This document shows positions 24,257 through 32,946 of a DNA stretch of 64,000 nucleotides, piece by piece. Position 1 is the first letter of the stretch. Each line of letters begins with the position of its first letter. The notes below the pieces were generated by a model that did not search any database, had not been told where the DNA came from, and saw only the letters and a list, made by a program, of their open reading frames with translations. The stretch comes from Chryseobacterium sp. LJ668 (lineage in GTDB: Bacteria > Bacteroidota > Bacteroidia > Flavobacteriales > Weeksellaceae). The position numbers and the translations under genes are program-made. The DNA is taken from NCBI RefSeq assembly GCF_019613955.1, contig NZ_CP080443.1:1488001-1552000 (forward strand), given 5' to 3'.

Positions 24257-25933
24257 ATGAAAAAATATTCCTCCAAGAGAAGTATTCAGGTACTTGCCAA
24301 TCTTTTTCAGCAATACAATATTTTAGACTTTGTCATATCTCCGGGATCTCGAAACGCTCCTTTGGCGATTCATTTTTCGGAAGTGGATGATTTCAACTGT
24401 TTCAGTATTGTTGACGAAAGAAGTGCGGCATTTGTAGCTCTTGGAATGGCAAAAAGTGAGAAAAAACCGGTTGCAATTACATGTACAAGCGGTTCTGCTG
24501 CGGCAAATTATTATCCCGCAGTGACCGAAGCTTTTTATTCAAACGTTCCGATGTTGATTTTGACGGCAGACCGACCTACGGATTATGTTGATTTGTTTGA
24601 CGGACAAACCATCAGGCAGAAAAATCTGTATCATCAGCATTCGTACGGCGACTTTGAATTGGTGGAAGACAGTAAAGATGATGCGGAAAACATCAATTCT
24701 GATATTATAAAGAAAGCGATTGAGCTTTGTTTTGAAAAACAGGGTCCAGTGCATATCAATATTCCCTTGGAGGAACCTTTGTATGACCTCGTTTCTGAAT
24801 TACCGACTTTTCCGGAGGTTGAAAAAACAATTAAGAAAAAAGAATACGAGATTCCGTCAAATTTAGTAGCCGACTGGAATACTTCCCAGAGAATCATGAT
24901 TCTCATAGGAACCAGAGATTACAGCCCAGAATTGGAAAATCAGCTGACGCAGCTTGTAAAAAATCATTCTGTTGTCGTTTTGAGTGAGGCAAATTCAAAT
25001 GTATATCATGAAAAGTTTTTCAGACATATCGACCGTTACATTTTTGGTTTTTCTGAAGAAGATTTTAAAACTTATGCTCCGGATTTGCTGATTACCATCG
25101 GGCAAAACGTGGTTTCAAAAAAAGTAAAGCAGTTTTTGAGAAATGCACATCCGAAACAACATTGGCATTTGGATGAGGTTTGGCAGCCCGATACTTATTT
25201 TTCTTTGACACAAAAAATAGAAATTAAGCCGGAGGTTTTCTTTTCAAAATTATTAAATTTCATCAACTTAGAACCAAAACCTTACTTTAATTTATGGGAT
25301 GTTTTAAGGGATAAAAAAGATAAAAAGCATCATGATTTTTTAAATCTGGTAGAGTTTTCAGATTTTTATTTTTTCAATAAAGCTTCACAGAGCATTCCTG
25401 AAAACTATAATATTCATTTTAGCAACAGCTCGGCGATCCGTTATGCGCAGCTATTTGATTTCGGGAAGCGAAAAATGTACTGCAACCGAGGAACCAGCGG
25501 AATCGACGGCTCAACTTCCACCGCTATGGGTTTTGCAATTAAAAATGCAAATCCGACTGTGTTGATTACGGGAGATTTGAGCTTTTTCTACGATATAAAT
25601 GGGCTTTGGAATCAATATATTCCGCCTTTTACAAGAATCATTATTTTTAATAATGGGGAAGGGAATATTTTTAAGATTATTCCCGGGCCGGGAAATGCCA
25701 ATTCAAATGCAGTAGATGAATTTATCTCAACAAAACATCATAAAAATGGAGAGTTTTTAGCCAAACATTTCGGATTTACTTATGTAAAAGTTGACGACGA
25801 CGGAGCGCTCGACAGGGTTTTTGATAATTTCTTTAAGCCTGATGTACAGCCAAAAATAATGGAAGTCAACACCCAAGGGAAGAATAACGCAGATACACAG
25901 AAGGCTTATTTTAATTTTTTAAAGGATAGCTGA
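24257..25933 (+). CDS. menD: MenD, SEPHCHC synthase
   Basis: This 558-residue thiamine-diphosphate enzyme adds a succinyl semialdehyde unit from 2-oxoglutarate to isochorismate, the first committed step of menaquinone synthesis. Visible motifs are SPGSRNAPLAIHF and DERSAAFVALGMAKSEKKP in the Pyr domain, TSGSAAANYYPAVTEA, and in the PP domain GTSGIDGSTSTAMGFA and TGDLSFFYDINGLWN (diphosphate and Mg binding). Length is normal for Bacteroidota MenD. Other men genes are not in the window. The promoter box lies immediately upstream, suggesting leaderless translation from the chosen ATG. Confidence 0.93.
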   Translation: MKKYSSKRSIQVLANLFQQYNILDFVISPGSRNAPLAIHFSEVDDFNCFSIVDERSAAFVALGMAKSEKKPVAITCTSGSAAANYYPAVTEAFYSNVPMLILTADRPTDYVDLFDGQTIRQKNLYHQHSYGDFELVEDSKDDAENINSDIIKKAIELCFEKQGPVHINIPLEEPLYDLVSELPTFPEVEKTIKKKEYEIPSNLVADWNTSQRIMILIGTRDYSPELENQLTQLVKNHSVVVLSEANSNVYHEKFFRHIDRYIFGFSEEDFKTYAPDLLITIGQNVVSKKVKQFLRNAHPKQHWHLDEVWQPDTYFSLTQKIEIKPEVFFSKLLNFINLEPKPYFNLWDVLRDKKDKKHHDFLNLVEFSDFYFFNKASQSIPENYNIHFSNSSAIRYAQLFDFGKRKMYCNRGTSGIDGSTSTAMGFAIKNANPTVLITGDLSFFYDINGLWNQYIPPFTRIIIFNNGEGNIFKIIPGPGNANSNAVDEFISTKHHKNGEFLAKHFGFTYVKVDDDGALDRVFDNFFKPDVQPKIMEVNTQGKNNADTQKAYFNFLKDS

Positions 25934-26103
25934 GAAATATTGAACCATTAAGAAAGTTAACCAGTTAAGATTGGTTAAGAAAAATCTATAGATTTCTAAG
26001 TATGAATCTTCTAAACTCTTTAAAAATCTTAATGATAAAAAAAAGCAGGTTTATTTAAAATTATAAATCTGCTTAATTCGTTTAATCTGCGAGAATATTT
26101 AAT

Positions 26104-26730
26104 TTACATATCCAAATAATCATCATTCCCCGGAAGATTGGTAATTTTCGAAATCGGATAAATAAACATATCGTCAAAGTCATTCAACGCATTAATCAAC
26201 TGAAAATGTGAGAATTCCTTGATGTTTTGTAAAGTGATTTCTGCTTCTTTGATTTTCTTTTTCTTTAAAAGGTGCTGTCTTTGAACTCCGTTTAAAAGAT
26301 AAGTTGAAGGCGTAAACCAATCTTTTCCTTTTTGGAATAAAAGATTGGAAAAAGAAGTGTCTGTGATGTGGTTGTTTTTCACGATGATGATTTCCTCAGC
26401 TTTAGATTTCATCTTCATTTTTTCCAGCTCTTTACGATCTTCAAACTTAAAGGAATAGTCGTAAATATTGTTCTCAACCAATTGAAAGTCATTGATTTCA
26501 GGAATGGCATAAGGAATCATCATGGTTCTGAATTTCTTGTCCAGATCATAGGTGAGCCTTAGTTTATACAATCCGTCTTCATCATGATTCAGGTTTTTGA
26601 AGATTTTTTCCAAATCGATAGAACCTTCTTTCCCAAAATGGGCAAAAGTATCATTGACACGTTTTTGGTGAAATTCCAGCAGGAACAATTCCTGATCTTC
26701 TACTTTAATACTTTCAATGAATTGGGACAT
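26104..26730 (-). CDS. Aminotransferase class IV, PabC-like
   Basis: This 208-residue protein is of the short PLP class IV family (aminodeoxychorismate lyase-like), with LLNGVQRQHLLKK and an ITDTSFSNLLF stretch typical of the family fold. It overlaps the end of the chorismate-binding gene by 17 bp, a clear sign of coupling. Together they would make 4-aminobenzoate for folate: component I makes aminodeoxychorismate and this enzyme removes pyruvate. It is shorter than E. coli PabC, but similar short forms are usual in flavobacteria. The assignment rests on family and operon partner. Confidence 0.75.
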   Translation of the reverse strand: MSQFIESIKVEDQELFLLEFHQKRVNDTFAHFGKEGSIDLEKIFKNLNHDEDGLYKLRLTYDLDKKFRTMMIPYAIPEINDFQLVENNIYDYSFKFEDRKELEKMKMKSKAEEIIIVKNNHITDTSFSNLLFQKGKDWFTPSTYLLNGVQRQHLLKKKKIKEAEITLQNIKEFSHFQLINALNDFDDMFIYPISKITNLPGNDDYLDM

Positions 26731-27691
26731 AGATTTTGTTTTTCATTTCCTGATACTCGTCTTCTAATTTGCTCATGTGTGTAATTCCGCCGCCACTTTT
26801 GAAATAAAGATGATCGCCCTCTTTTTCTATAAAGCGGATCATCACACAACTATCTAGATTTTCACCATCAAACCATCCGCAGACTCCGGTGTAAAAACCT
26901 CTGTCAAAATCTTCAGCTTCTAAGATGATTTCTAAAGTTTTAGGTTTTGGCGCACCTAAAATAGATCCTGCAGGCAAAAGTTTTTGCATAATGCTTCCCA
27001 CTTTTCCTTTAAATTCAGTTTTTAAACTTCCCGAAATCTCAGAACTCATGGCGTACAAATCTTTTTGGTGAGTCTTTAGAAAATCAATATACTGAAATTT
27101 ATCAACTTTCACATCATCTGCTACCATGCTGAGATCATTTCTAAGTAAATCTACCACAGTGTAATGTTCGGCTTTTTCTTTTTTGTCATTCTTCAAAACA
27201 TCTGCTGCATTCTCTAGAGATGCATCAATAGTGCCTTTCATGGGATACGTGAAGATTGTATCACTGATTATCTTGACGAAAGTTTCAGGAGAAAAAAATA
27301 CGAAAAAATCTTTATATAAAACCTTGTATTTTGCCTTAGAATGATGAAAGATTTCTTCTAAACTCAGATTGGTGTCAATTTTTGTTTTTCGCGTATAATT
27401 GGTAAGATACGAATTTCCTAGACGAATATTTTTCTGTACATGGTCAAAGCCTTTTTTAAAGCTTTCGAGTGATTCAGGATAAGATTTTAATTCTGCTTTT
27501 TTAGTTAACGCTTCCTGTATATTAGTGTTTGAAAAAGACTGAAAATCAATTAAAAGGCTGTTTTTTTTAATTTCATGCTCTTTGAAAATTTCAACATTGT
27601 CAACTAAGAAATCTATCATAAAGAAAAAGGGAACTTTCTTGATTGAAAGTTCGTCCATTTGAATAAATTTTTGATGATTCGCAGAAAACAT
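26714..27691 (-). CDS. pabB: Chorismate-binding protein, aminodeoxychorismate synthase I
   Basis: The frame is open up to 27757, but the ATG at 27691 (325 residues) sits 4 bp behind an exact -7 box and is preferred; ATG 27658 would also be possible. Motifs of the anthranilate/aminodeoxychorismate synthase component I family are SYLTNYTRKT, TYPMKGTIDA, DLLRNDLSMVADDV, GSILGAPKPKTLEII and RGFYTGVCGWF. It converts chorismate with ammonia or glutamine-derived nitrogen to aminodeoxychorismate. Coupling to the PabC-like gene supports the PABA rather than the tryptophan pathway. It is shorter than E. coli PabB, as is common in Bacteroidota. Confidence 0.85.
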   Translation of the reverse strand: MFSANHQKFIQMDELSIKKVPFFFMIDFLVDNVEIFKEHEIKKNSLLIDFQSFSNTNIQEALTKKAELKSYPESLESFKKGFDHVQKNIRLGNSYLTNYTRKTKIDTNLSLEEIFHHSKAKYKVLYKDFFVFFSPETFVKIISDTIFTYPMKGTIDASLENAADVLKNDKKEKAEHYTVVDLLRNDLSMVADDVKVDKFQYIDFLKTHQKDLYAMSSEISGSLKTEFKGKVGSIMQKLLPAGSILGAPKPKTLEIILEAEDFDRGFYTGVCGWFDGENLDSCVMIRFIEKEGDHLYFKSGGGITHMSKLEDEYQEMKNKIYVPIH

Positions 27692-27695
27692 TTCG

Positions 27696-27723
27696 CAAAA
27701 GTAGTTATTGATGATTACTTTTG
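27696..27723. promoter_or_regulatory. Divergent promoter pair (pabB and membrane gene)
   Basis: Two exact TACTTTTG boxes face away from each other: minus strand 27696-27703 for pabB and plus strand 27716-27723 for the gene at 27739. Only 12 bp separate them, so the two polymerases would compete. Confidence 0.55.
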
Positions 27724-27738
27724 CACAAAATATTTTCA

Positions 27739-28461
27739 ATGCAGGAGAAATATCCACAAAAACCGGGGCTCGACTTTATCTTAAAACAGGCATTTTATTA
27801 CTGGAACAGAACATTGCTCTTTCAGGTAATGTTTTCAATTATCTATTTTGCAGTATTTTTTACAGCATTTTTTTTCTTTTTAGATTATTATGAGATTTCT
27901 TCATACAATGCCGAACTTATAGATGCATTTAGACAAGGTCAGGAGGCTTATCTTGAGCAGATTCAAAAAATGAGTACGACAGAAAATGTTATTTATTTTG
28001 ACTACGCATTTTCAGGAATTTTAATATTTCTTTATCCTTTAAATTTAGGATTTTTTCAAATTTATAGAAAGATAGATTTAAAGGAACCAATAAGTTTAGG
28101 TGATTTATTTGCGGGATACAATGGTTTAAACTTTTTCCGGTATGTCAGCTATTTTCTTTTTTGGTTTATGTTTTTCAGATTAACTACGGTTACGGTGATT
28201 GTTCCTATTTTTTGGGTAATGGTAACACTTTTTGTCGCTCCACTAATGTTTTTCCAGAACAAAACAATATTTGAAGCCGTTTCTATGAACTGGAAAATAT
28301 TAAAAACAAATTTCCTAGAAATGTTGATCTGCGTGATTGTTGCTTTTATTTTCAGATACATTGGTTTTGCACTTTTCTTCGTTGGAATACTATTTACTTT
28401 TCCTTTTTGGAATGCAATGATTTACTCACTTTACAAGACAATTTTTAAAGAAGAAAATTAA
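27739..28461 (+). CDS. Multi-span membrane protein, paralog 1
   Basis: The ATG at 27739 is chosen over a TTG at 27721 that lies inside the promoter box. The 240-residue protein has about five to six hydrophobic segments, an early FYYWNRTLLFQVMFS helix, and a conserved ISLGDLFAGYNG loop. The next gene encodes a related protein (SDLFIGYRQN, matching C-terminal FTxPFxxxxMYS helix), and the gene at 60921 shares the architecture. It resembles the flavobacterial hydrophobic proteins sometimes mislabelled as beta-carotene monooxygenase. The function is unknown; it is an inner-membrane protein. Confidence 0.7.
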   Translation: MQEKYPQKPGLDFILKQAFYYWNRTLLFQVMFSIIYFAVFFTAFFFFLDYYEISSYNAELIDAFRQGQEAYLEQIQKMSTTENVIYFDYAFSGILIFLYPLNLGFFQIYRKIDLKEPISLGDLFAGYNGLNFFRYVSYFLFWFMFFRLTTVTVIVPIFWVMVTLFVAPLMFFQNKTIFEAVSMNWKILKTNFLEMLICVIVAFIFRYIGFALFFVGILFTFPFWNAMIYSLYKTIFKEEN

Positions 28462-28528
28462 AGTTTTGAATGGTAATGCTTTTGTTCTCAAAAAAAATTA
28501 AATTTGAGAAACATTAAAAAACAATACC

Positions 28529-29260
28529 ATGTCCGACTTTAACGAATTTGACCAGCAGGGTTCCGTTCCAAACAGAGATACGGGATCTATTATTTCGCAC
28601 GCATTTGAAATGTATAAAGGCGTTATTCTCTATGCATTAGTAGTTTCCATTCTTTTTTTTATTGGAGATTTGATTATACAAGCTGTATCAAAATACAATA
28701 TGTGGGGTTCCTTTCGTGATTTCAGAGATCTTGACGGTGATTACTCAAATTATAGCTGGAATAGACCGGGATTGTCACTGTATTATACATTTTCAGGCAT
28801 TTTGGGAATTTTTCTTTCACCTTTATACGTTGGCTTAATCTATATAACCAATAAATTTAATACTAAAGTTCATATTGAGTTTTCAGACCTTTTTATAGGC
28901 TATCGTCAGAATCTGGGAAATATTCTTTTATATAGTTTGCTCACAAATATCATTTTGTGGATTTCACTTGCCATGTGCATTATTCCTGTTTTCTTTGTAT
29001 TTCCGCTGTTTTTGATTGGTTATCCAATTTTATTATTTGAAAATTTGTCTGCAGTTGATGCCCTGAGCAAAACCTATCATATTGCTAAAGAAAATTACGG
29101 AGTATTTTTAGGATCAGCTATTTTAGGAGGACTTATCAGCATCGCCGGATTTCTGTTATGTTGTGTTGGTATAATTTTTACTATACCGTTTATCTCTATC
29201 GTAATGTACTCCGCATACTGCGCATATCAAGGTAAACCAAGACAAATAACATATAAATAA
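28529..29260 (+). CDS. Multi-span membrane protein, paralog 2
   Basis: This 243-residue protein starts MSDFNEFDQQGSVPNRDTGS, a soluble head, then about five membrane helices. A loop with a SDLFIGYRQN motif and a LSKTYHIAKENYGVF segment match the layout of the gene upstream. The stop codon overlaps the ATG of the AI-2E-type gene (TAATG junction), so the two are coupled. No enzymatic residues stand out. The function is unknown; a family of membrane-integral proteins related to DUF975/DUF4013-like groups is a possible but unproven affiliation. Confidence 0.7.
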   Translation: MSDFNEFDQQGSVPNRDTGSIISHAFEMYKGVILYALVVSILFFIGDLIIQAVSKYNMWGSFRDFRDLDGDYSNYSWNRPGLSLYYTFSGILGIFLSPLYVGLIYITNKFNTKVHIEFSDLFIGYRQNLGNILLYSLLTNIILWISLAMCIIPVFFVFPLFLIGYPILLFENLSAVDALSKTYHIAKENYGVFLGSAILGGLISIAGFLLCCVGIIFTIPFISIVMYSAYCAYQGKPRQITYK

Positions 29261-30354
29261 TGTCACACAACGAAAAACAAATTAGCAGCACGATCATCAA
29301 GCAGGTTGCTTTGCTTGCTATCATTCTGATTTTAGCAGCATTGATCTGTTTTAATCTTGCGCTTTTCATTCCCTCTCTTTTAGGAGCAATTACGATCTAT
29401 GTCTTGTGCAGAAAATATAATTTTTATCTACAGGAAGAAAAAAAATGGAAACCATGGGCTGCAGCATTAACTTTAATGTTGGCAAGTTTAGTCATTATTA
29501 TATTACCGATCTACTTTATCGCTGATCTTATGATTGAAAAGCTTGGGAATGCACAAGCCTATATGGAAAAATTTAATGTTTTTATAGATAAAATTCATGA
29601 TTTTGTTTACAGTAAAACTAAATTTGACATTTTGAGCAAAGAAAATATGGCGAAGCTAAAAGGTTTTGCCGGCAGATTTTCAACCACAGCATTGAGCGGT
29701 ACTTTCAATACTTTGACTGTTATCATGTCGATGTATTTCATTCTATATTTTATGTTTGAAAAGCCAAGATTATTCGAGAGAATTCTTGCTTCATCAGCAC
29801 CTCTAAAAAGAGCCAACGTTTCTCTAATTGGTGAAAAAATGAGAAAACTCATTATGGCAAATGCGATAGGAATTCCTGTTGTTGCGCTGGGACAGGGGAT
29901 TATCGCTTTAATAGGATATTTTATCTTCGGTGCGCCGAGTCCAATTTTGCTTTTTGCGCTGACTTCTGTTGCATCCATGATTCCTATCGTGGGAGCGGCA
30001 ATTATTTATGTTCCTATATGTATTTTTATGATTGCTGAAGGGCAAACAGGACCGGGTATTGGTTTAGGAGTGTATTGTTTAATCGTTGTAGGATTGACGG
30101 ATAATATTCTACGCTTCACTTTGCTGAAAAGACTTGAAGATATTCACCCTCTTAATACTGTCTTTGGGATTATCATGGGAATGAAGCTGTTTGGTTTTAT
30201 GGGGCTTATTTTTGGACCCATTCTCGTATCTTTTACTCTTTTATTGATTCATGTTTACAGAAATGAGTTTTCTGATGATGACACCCCCGAATTGGAACTG
30301 TCAAGCAAAGACAAAAATGAAGAACTTGAAAATAAAATTGATTTAATCGTTTAA
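29260..30354 (+). CDS. AI-2E family transporter
   Basis: This 364-residue inner-membrane protein has the AI-2E transporter (PF01594-type) layout: two N-terminal helices, a helical soluble insert, then helices with GAPSPILLFALTSVASMIPIVG and the conserved HPLNTVFGIIMGMKLFGFMG segment. The family includes TqsA-like exporters and Na+/H+ antiporters, so the substrate cannot be assigned. It overlaps the preceding membrane gene by one base and is 2 bp from the DUF3820 gene, making a four-gene transcription unit from 27739. The C-terminal tail is acidic. Confidence 0.85.
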   Translation: MSHNEKQISSTIIKQVALLAIILILAALICFNLALFIPSLLGAITIYVLCRKYNFYLQEEKKWKPWAAALTLMLASLVIIILPIYFIADLMIEKLGNAQAYMEKFNVFIDKIHDFVYSKTKFDILSKENMAKLKGFAGRFSTTALSGTFNTLTVIMSMYFILYFMFEKPRLFERILASSAPLKRANVSLIGEKMRKLIMANAIGIPVVALGQGIIALIGYFIFGAPSPILLFALTSVASMIPIVGAAIIYVPICIFMIAEGQTGPGIGLGVYCLIVVGLTDNILRFTLLKRLEDIHPLNTVFGIIMGMKLFGFMGLIFGPILVSFTLLLIHVYRNEFSDDDTPELELSSKDKNEELENKIDLIV

Positions 30355-30356
30355 AG

Positions 30357-30623
30357 ATGGAGCAGGGTATAAATCCGGAAATACTAAAGGAAATTTGCAT
30401 AGCAAAAATGCCTTTCGGAAAACATCAGAATACGATTTTAGCAGATCTGCCCATCAGTTATCTTGAATGGTTTCATCGACAAGGGATGCCAAAAGGAAAA
30501 TTAGGGATGCAGCTTTCAACGGTTTATGAAATAAAATTAAATGGACTGATGGATTTGCTTACTCCTCTTCGTGGCGGGAAAACAGAGTATGAAAAACCTA
30601 AAACGAAAATTTATAAGTTTTAA
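30357..30623 (+). CDS. DUF3820 family protein
   Basis: This 88-residue cytosolic protein of the DUF3820 family has the signature MPFGKHQNTILADLPISYLE, in which a PFGKxxG/N-like loop precedes a DLPxxYLxW strand. These proteins are sometimes described as quorum-sensing-regulated virulence factor homologs and resemble a small nuclease-associated module, but no activity is established. The gene is the last of its transcription unit and is followed by a long perfect palindrome. Confidence 0.8.
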   Translation: MEQGINPEILKEICIAKMPFGKHQNTILADLPISYLEWFHRQGMPKGKLGMQLSTVYEIKLNGLMDLLTPLRGGKTEYEKPKTKIYKF

Positions 30624-30632
30624 TAGAATTAA

Positions 30633-30683
30633 TTTTAGCTATTTTCGGGCGGCACCTCCGGTGCCGCCCGAAAATAGCTAAAA
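30633..30683. repeat. 24-bp perfect palindrome with TCC loop
   Basis: Arms 30633-30656 and 30660-30683 are perfectly complementary around a 3-nt loop. The inner part is GC-rich (GGGCGGCACC) and the outer part AT-rich (TTTTAGCTATTTTC). It fills the space between convergent genes. It would stop transcription from both sides, but it is longer and more GC-rich than an ordinary terminator. Confidence 0.85.
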
Positions 30684-30686
30684 GAA

Positions 30687-32678
30687 TTACCCTTTCAAAG
30701 CTGCAATTTCATCTCTTAGCTGGGCTGCTTTTATAAAATCAAGATTTTTCGCAGCACTTTCCATTTCTTTCTGTTTTTGTACCACCAGTTTTTCTACATC
30801 TTCTGTTGCATACGTAGCTTTCACGTCCGCAACTTTTTGAAGAATCTGTTTCTGAGTATATTTTTCGTCGGGGAAATCCTTACTTCTTCCAACCAGATTT
30901 TCTGAAATCTTTTTATTCAAAGCCATCGGAACTTTACCGTGCTCAACATTATAGGCAATCTGTTTTTCACGGCGGTATTCGGTTTCATCAAGAGTTGCCT
31001 GCATTGATTTGGTCATCTTATCGGCATATAAAATAGCTCTCCCATTCAGGTTTCTCGCTGCACGACCCACTGTTTGTATCATTGATCTTCTGCTTCTCAG
31101 CATTCCCTCCTTATCAGCGTCTAAAATCGCTACCAAAGAAACTTCCGGCAAATCTAAACCTTCTCTCAATAAGTTGACTCCAATCAAAACATCAAAAATT
31201 CCAAGACGCAGATCCTGCATGATCTGTATACGTTCCAGAGTTTCAACATCTGAGTGGATATATCTTGTTCTGATTCCGAATTTTACAAAGTATTTAGTCA
31301 GTTCCTCTGCCATTTTTTTGGTTAATGTGGTGACCAAAACCCTTTCGTCGATTTCTGCTCTTTTCCTGATTTCTTCCATTAAATCATCAATCTGATTCAA
31401 CGAAGGTCTTATTTCAATGATCGGATCAAGTAATCCTGTTGGTCTTATAATCTGCTCAATATATTCACCTCCTGTTTTTTCCAGTTCATAATCTGCAGGT
31501 GTTGCAGAAACATAGATGACCTGATTTTGTATACCTTCAAATTCTTCAAATTTAAGAGGTCTGTTATCCATCGCAGCGGGAAGCCTGAATCCGTATTCCA
31601 CCAAAGCTTCCTTACGGCTTCTGTCACCGCCGTACATCGCATGAACCTGCGGAACAGTAACGTGGCTTTCGTCAATGACCATTAGATAATCTCTGGGAAA
31701 ATAGTCTAAAAGACAGAAAGGTCTGGAACCGGGTAGTCTCCCATCAAGGTAACGTGAATAATTTTCAATTCCTGAGCAGTATCCCAGTTCTTTAATCATT
31801 TCAAGGTCAAGCTCAGTTCTTTCCTGAAGTCTTTTTGATTCTAAAGGTTTTCCGATTTCCGAGAAAAAATCGACCTGCTTCACCATATCATCCTGAATAT
31901 TTCTGATAGCGCCATTCAGGGTTTCTTTGGATGTTACAAAAAGATTGGCAGGATAAATCTGAATATGTTCAAAATTAGAAGTCACGTTTCCAGACACAGG
32001 ATCAAAGCTCTGTATCTTCTCAATTTCGTCACCGAAAAATTGAATTCTAACACCATTATCAGCATACGCTGGGAAGATATCAATAACATCACCTTTTACC
32101 CGGAATGTACCTCTGGAAAAGTCTGCTAATGTTCTGGAATATAAAGCATTAACTAAAGAATGGAGAAGTGCTGTTCTCGTAGTTTTTTCTCCAATCGTCA
32201 GTGAGATCAACGACTTGTGAAACTCCGCCGGATTTCCGACACCGTAAATACAGGATACTGAGGCTACAATCAATACATCTCTTCTTCCTGAAAGCAAGCT
32301 TGCAATCGCTGAAAGACGAAGTTTTTCGACTTCTTCGTTGATGCTCAGATCTTTTTCAATATAAGTTCCTGAACTTGCGATATAGGCTTCAGGCTGATAA
32401 TAGTCGTAATAGCTGACAAAATATTCAACAGCATTTTCAGGAAAGAATTCTTTAAATTCCATAAAAAGCTGAGCAGCTAATGTTTTGTTATGAGCCAGAA
32501 CCAAGGTAGGCTTTTGGGTATTGTGAATGACATTGGCGACTGTAAATGTTTTCCCTGAACCCGTCACCCCAAGCAAAGTCTGATATTTTTCACCGATTTC
32601 TATACCTTCAGTCAATTTTTCTATGGCTGTCGGCTGATCTCCGGTTGGTTTATATTCTGATTGCAGATTAAATTTCAT
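30687..32678 (-). CDS. uvrB: UvrB, excinuclease ABC subunit B
   Basis: This 663-residue DNA-damage helicase subunit of nucleotide excision repair is full length. It shows Walker A GVTGSGKTFTVAN, the beta-hairpin region YYDYYQPEAYIASSGTYIEKD in shorter overlapping form, DESHVTVPQVHAMYGGD, the YVSATPADYE motif, helicase motif VI QTVGRAARN, and a C-terminal UVR domain for UvrC/UvrA contact (LDFIKAAQLRDEIAALKG). UvrA and UvrC are not in the window. The gene is monocistronic, and the region upstream holds a possible leader hairpin. Confidence 0.96.
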   Translation of the reverse strand: MKFNLQSEYKPTGDQPTAIEKLTEGIEIGEKYQTLLGVTGSGKTFTVANVIHNTQKPTLVLAHNKTLAAQLFMEFKEFFPENAVEYFVSYYDYYQPEAYIASSGTYIEKDLSINEEVEKLRLSAIASLLSGRRDVLIVASVSCIYGVGNPAEFHKSLISLTIGEKTTRTALLHSLVNALYSRTLADFSRGTFRVKGDVIDIFPAYADNGVRIQFFGDEIEKIQSFDPVSGNVTSNFEHIQIYPANLFVTSKETLNGAIRNIQDDMVKQVDFFSEIGKPLESKRLQERTELDLEMIKELGYCSGIENYSRYLDGRLPGSRPFCLLDYFPRDYLMVIDESHVTVPQVHAMYGGDRSRKEALVEYGFRLPAAMDNRPLKFEEFEGIQNQVIYVSATPADYELEKTGGEYIEQIIRPTGLLDPIIEIRPSLNQIDDLMEEIRKRAEIDERVLVTTLTKKMAEELTKYFVKFGIRTRYIHSDVETLERIQIMQDLRLGIFDVLIGVNLLREGLDLPEVSLVAILDADKEGMLRSRRSMIQTVGRAARNLNGRAILYADKMTKSMQATLDETEYRREKQIAYNVEHGKVPMALNKKISENLVGRSKDFPDEKYTQKQILQKVADVKATYATEDVEKLVVQKQKEMESAAKNLDFIKAAQLRDEIAALKG

Positions 32679-32707
32679 CTGATGATAATTATTTTATGTT
32701 CGGTTAA

Positions 32708-32760
32708 TGAAACACCTCTCTATCATTGCCATTTAAAAGATAATCTTACCGGGCGTTTCA
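32708..32760 (-). promoter_or_regulatory. Possible hairpin in the uvrB leader
   Basis: On the minus strand TGAAACGCC (32760-32752) can pair with GGTGTTTCA (32716-32708) over a loop of 35 bases, 30 bp upstream of the uvrB ATG. One pair is a G-T wobble. The function is unknown. Confidence 0.25.
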
Positions 32761-32946
32761 TACGATCAAATTTATGAAATAAAAAAGAGCCCTAAAAGGG
32801 TTTGATAACTATTTTGAATGAGTAAATTCAAAACTTCCATACTCCAACTATTTGTTATTTAATAATATATTTTCAATAAACTTTTCTGTATAATTTTTAT
32901 GGCATTATTTTTACACTCACAGTCACAACCACTTTAAATAATTATT

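Noticed and set aside
25934..26103. Short repeated TTAAG/GGTTAA phrases after menD as a possible repeat element
   Set aside because: They are short and imperfect; not convincing beyond AT-rich sequence.
29607..29978. A 123-codon minus-strand frame inside the AI-2E transporter gene
   Set aside because: It is antisense to a well-supported membrane protein and has no family features.
32781..32845. A 22-codon Leu-rich frame and a weak hairpin with T run on the minus strand upstream of uvrB, possibly an attenuator
   Set aside because: The stem is only about six pairs with a wobble, the frame is short, and uvrB has no known link to leucine supply.
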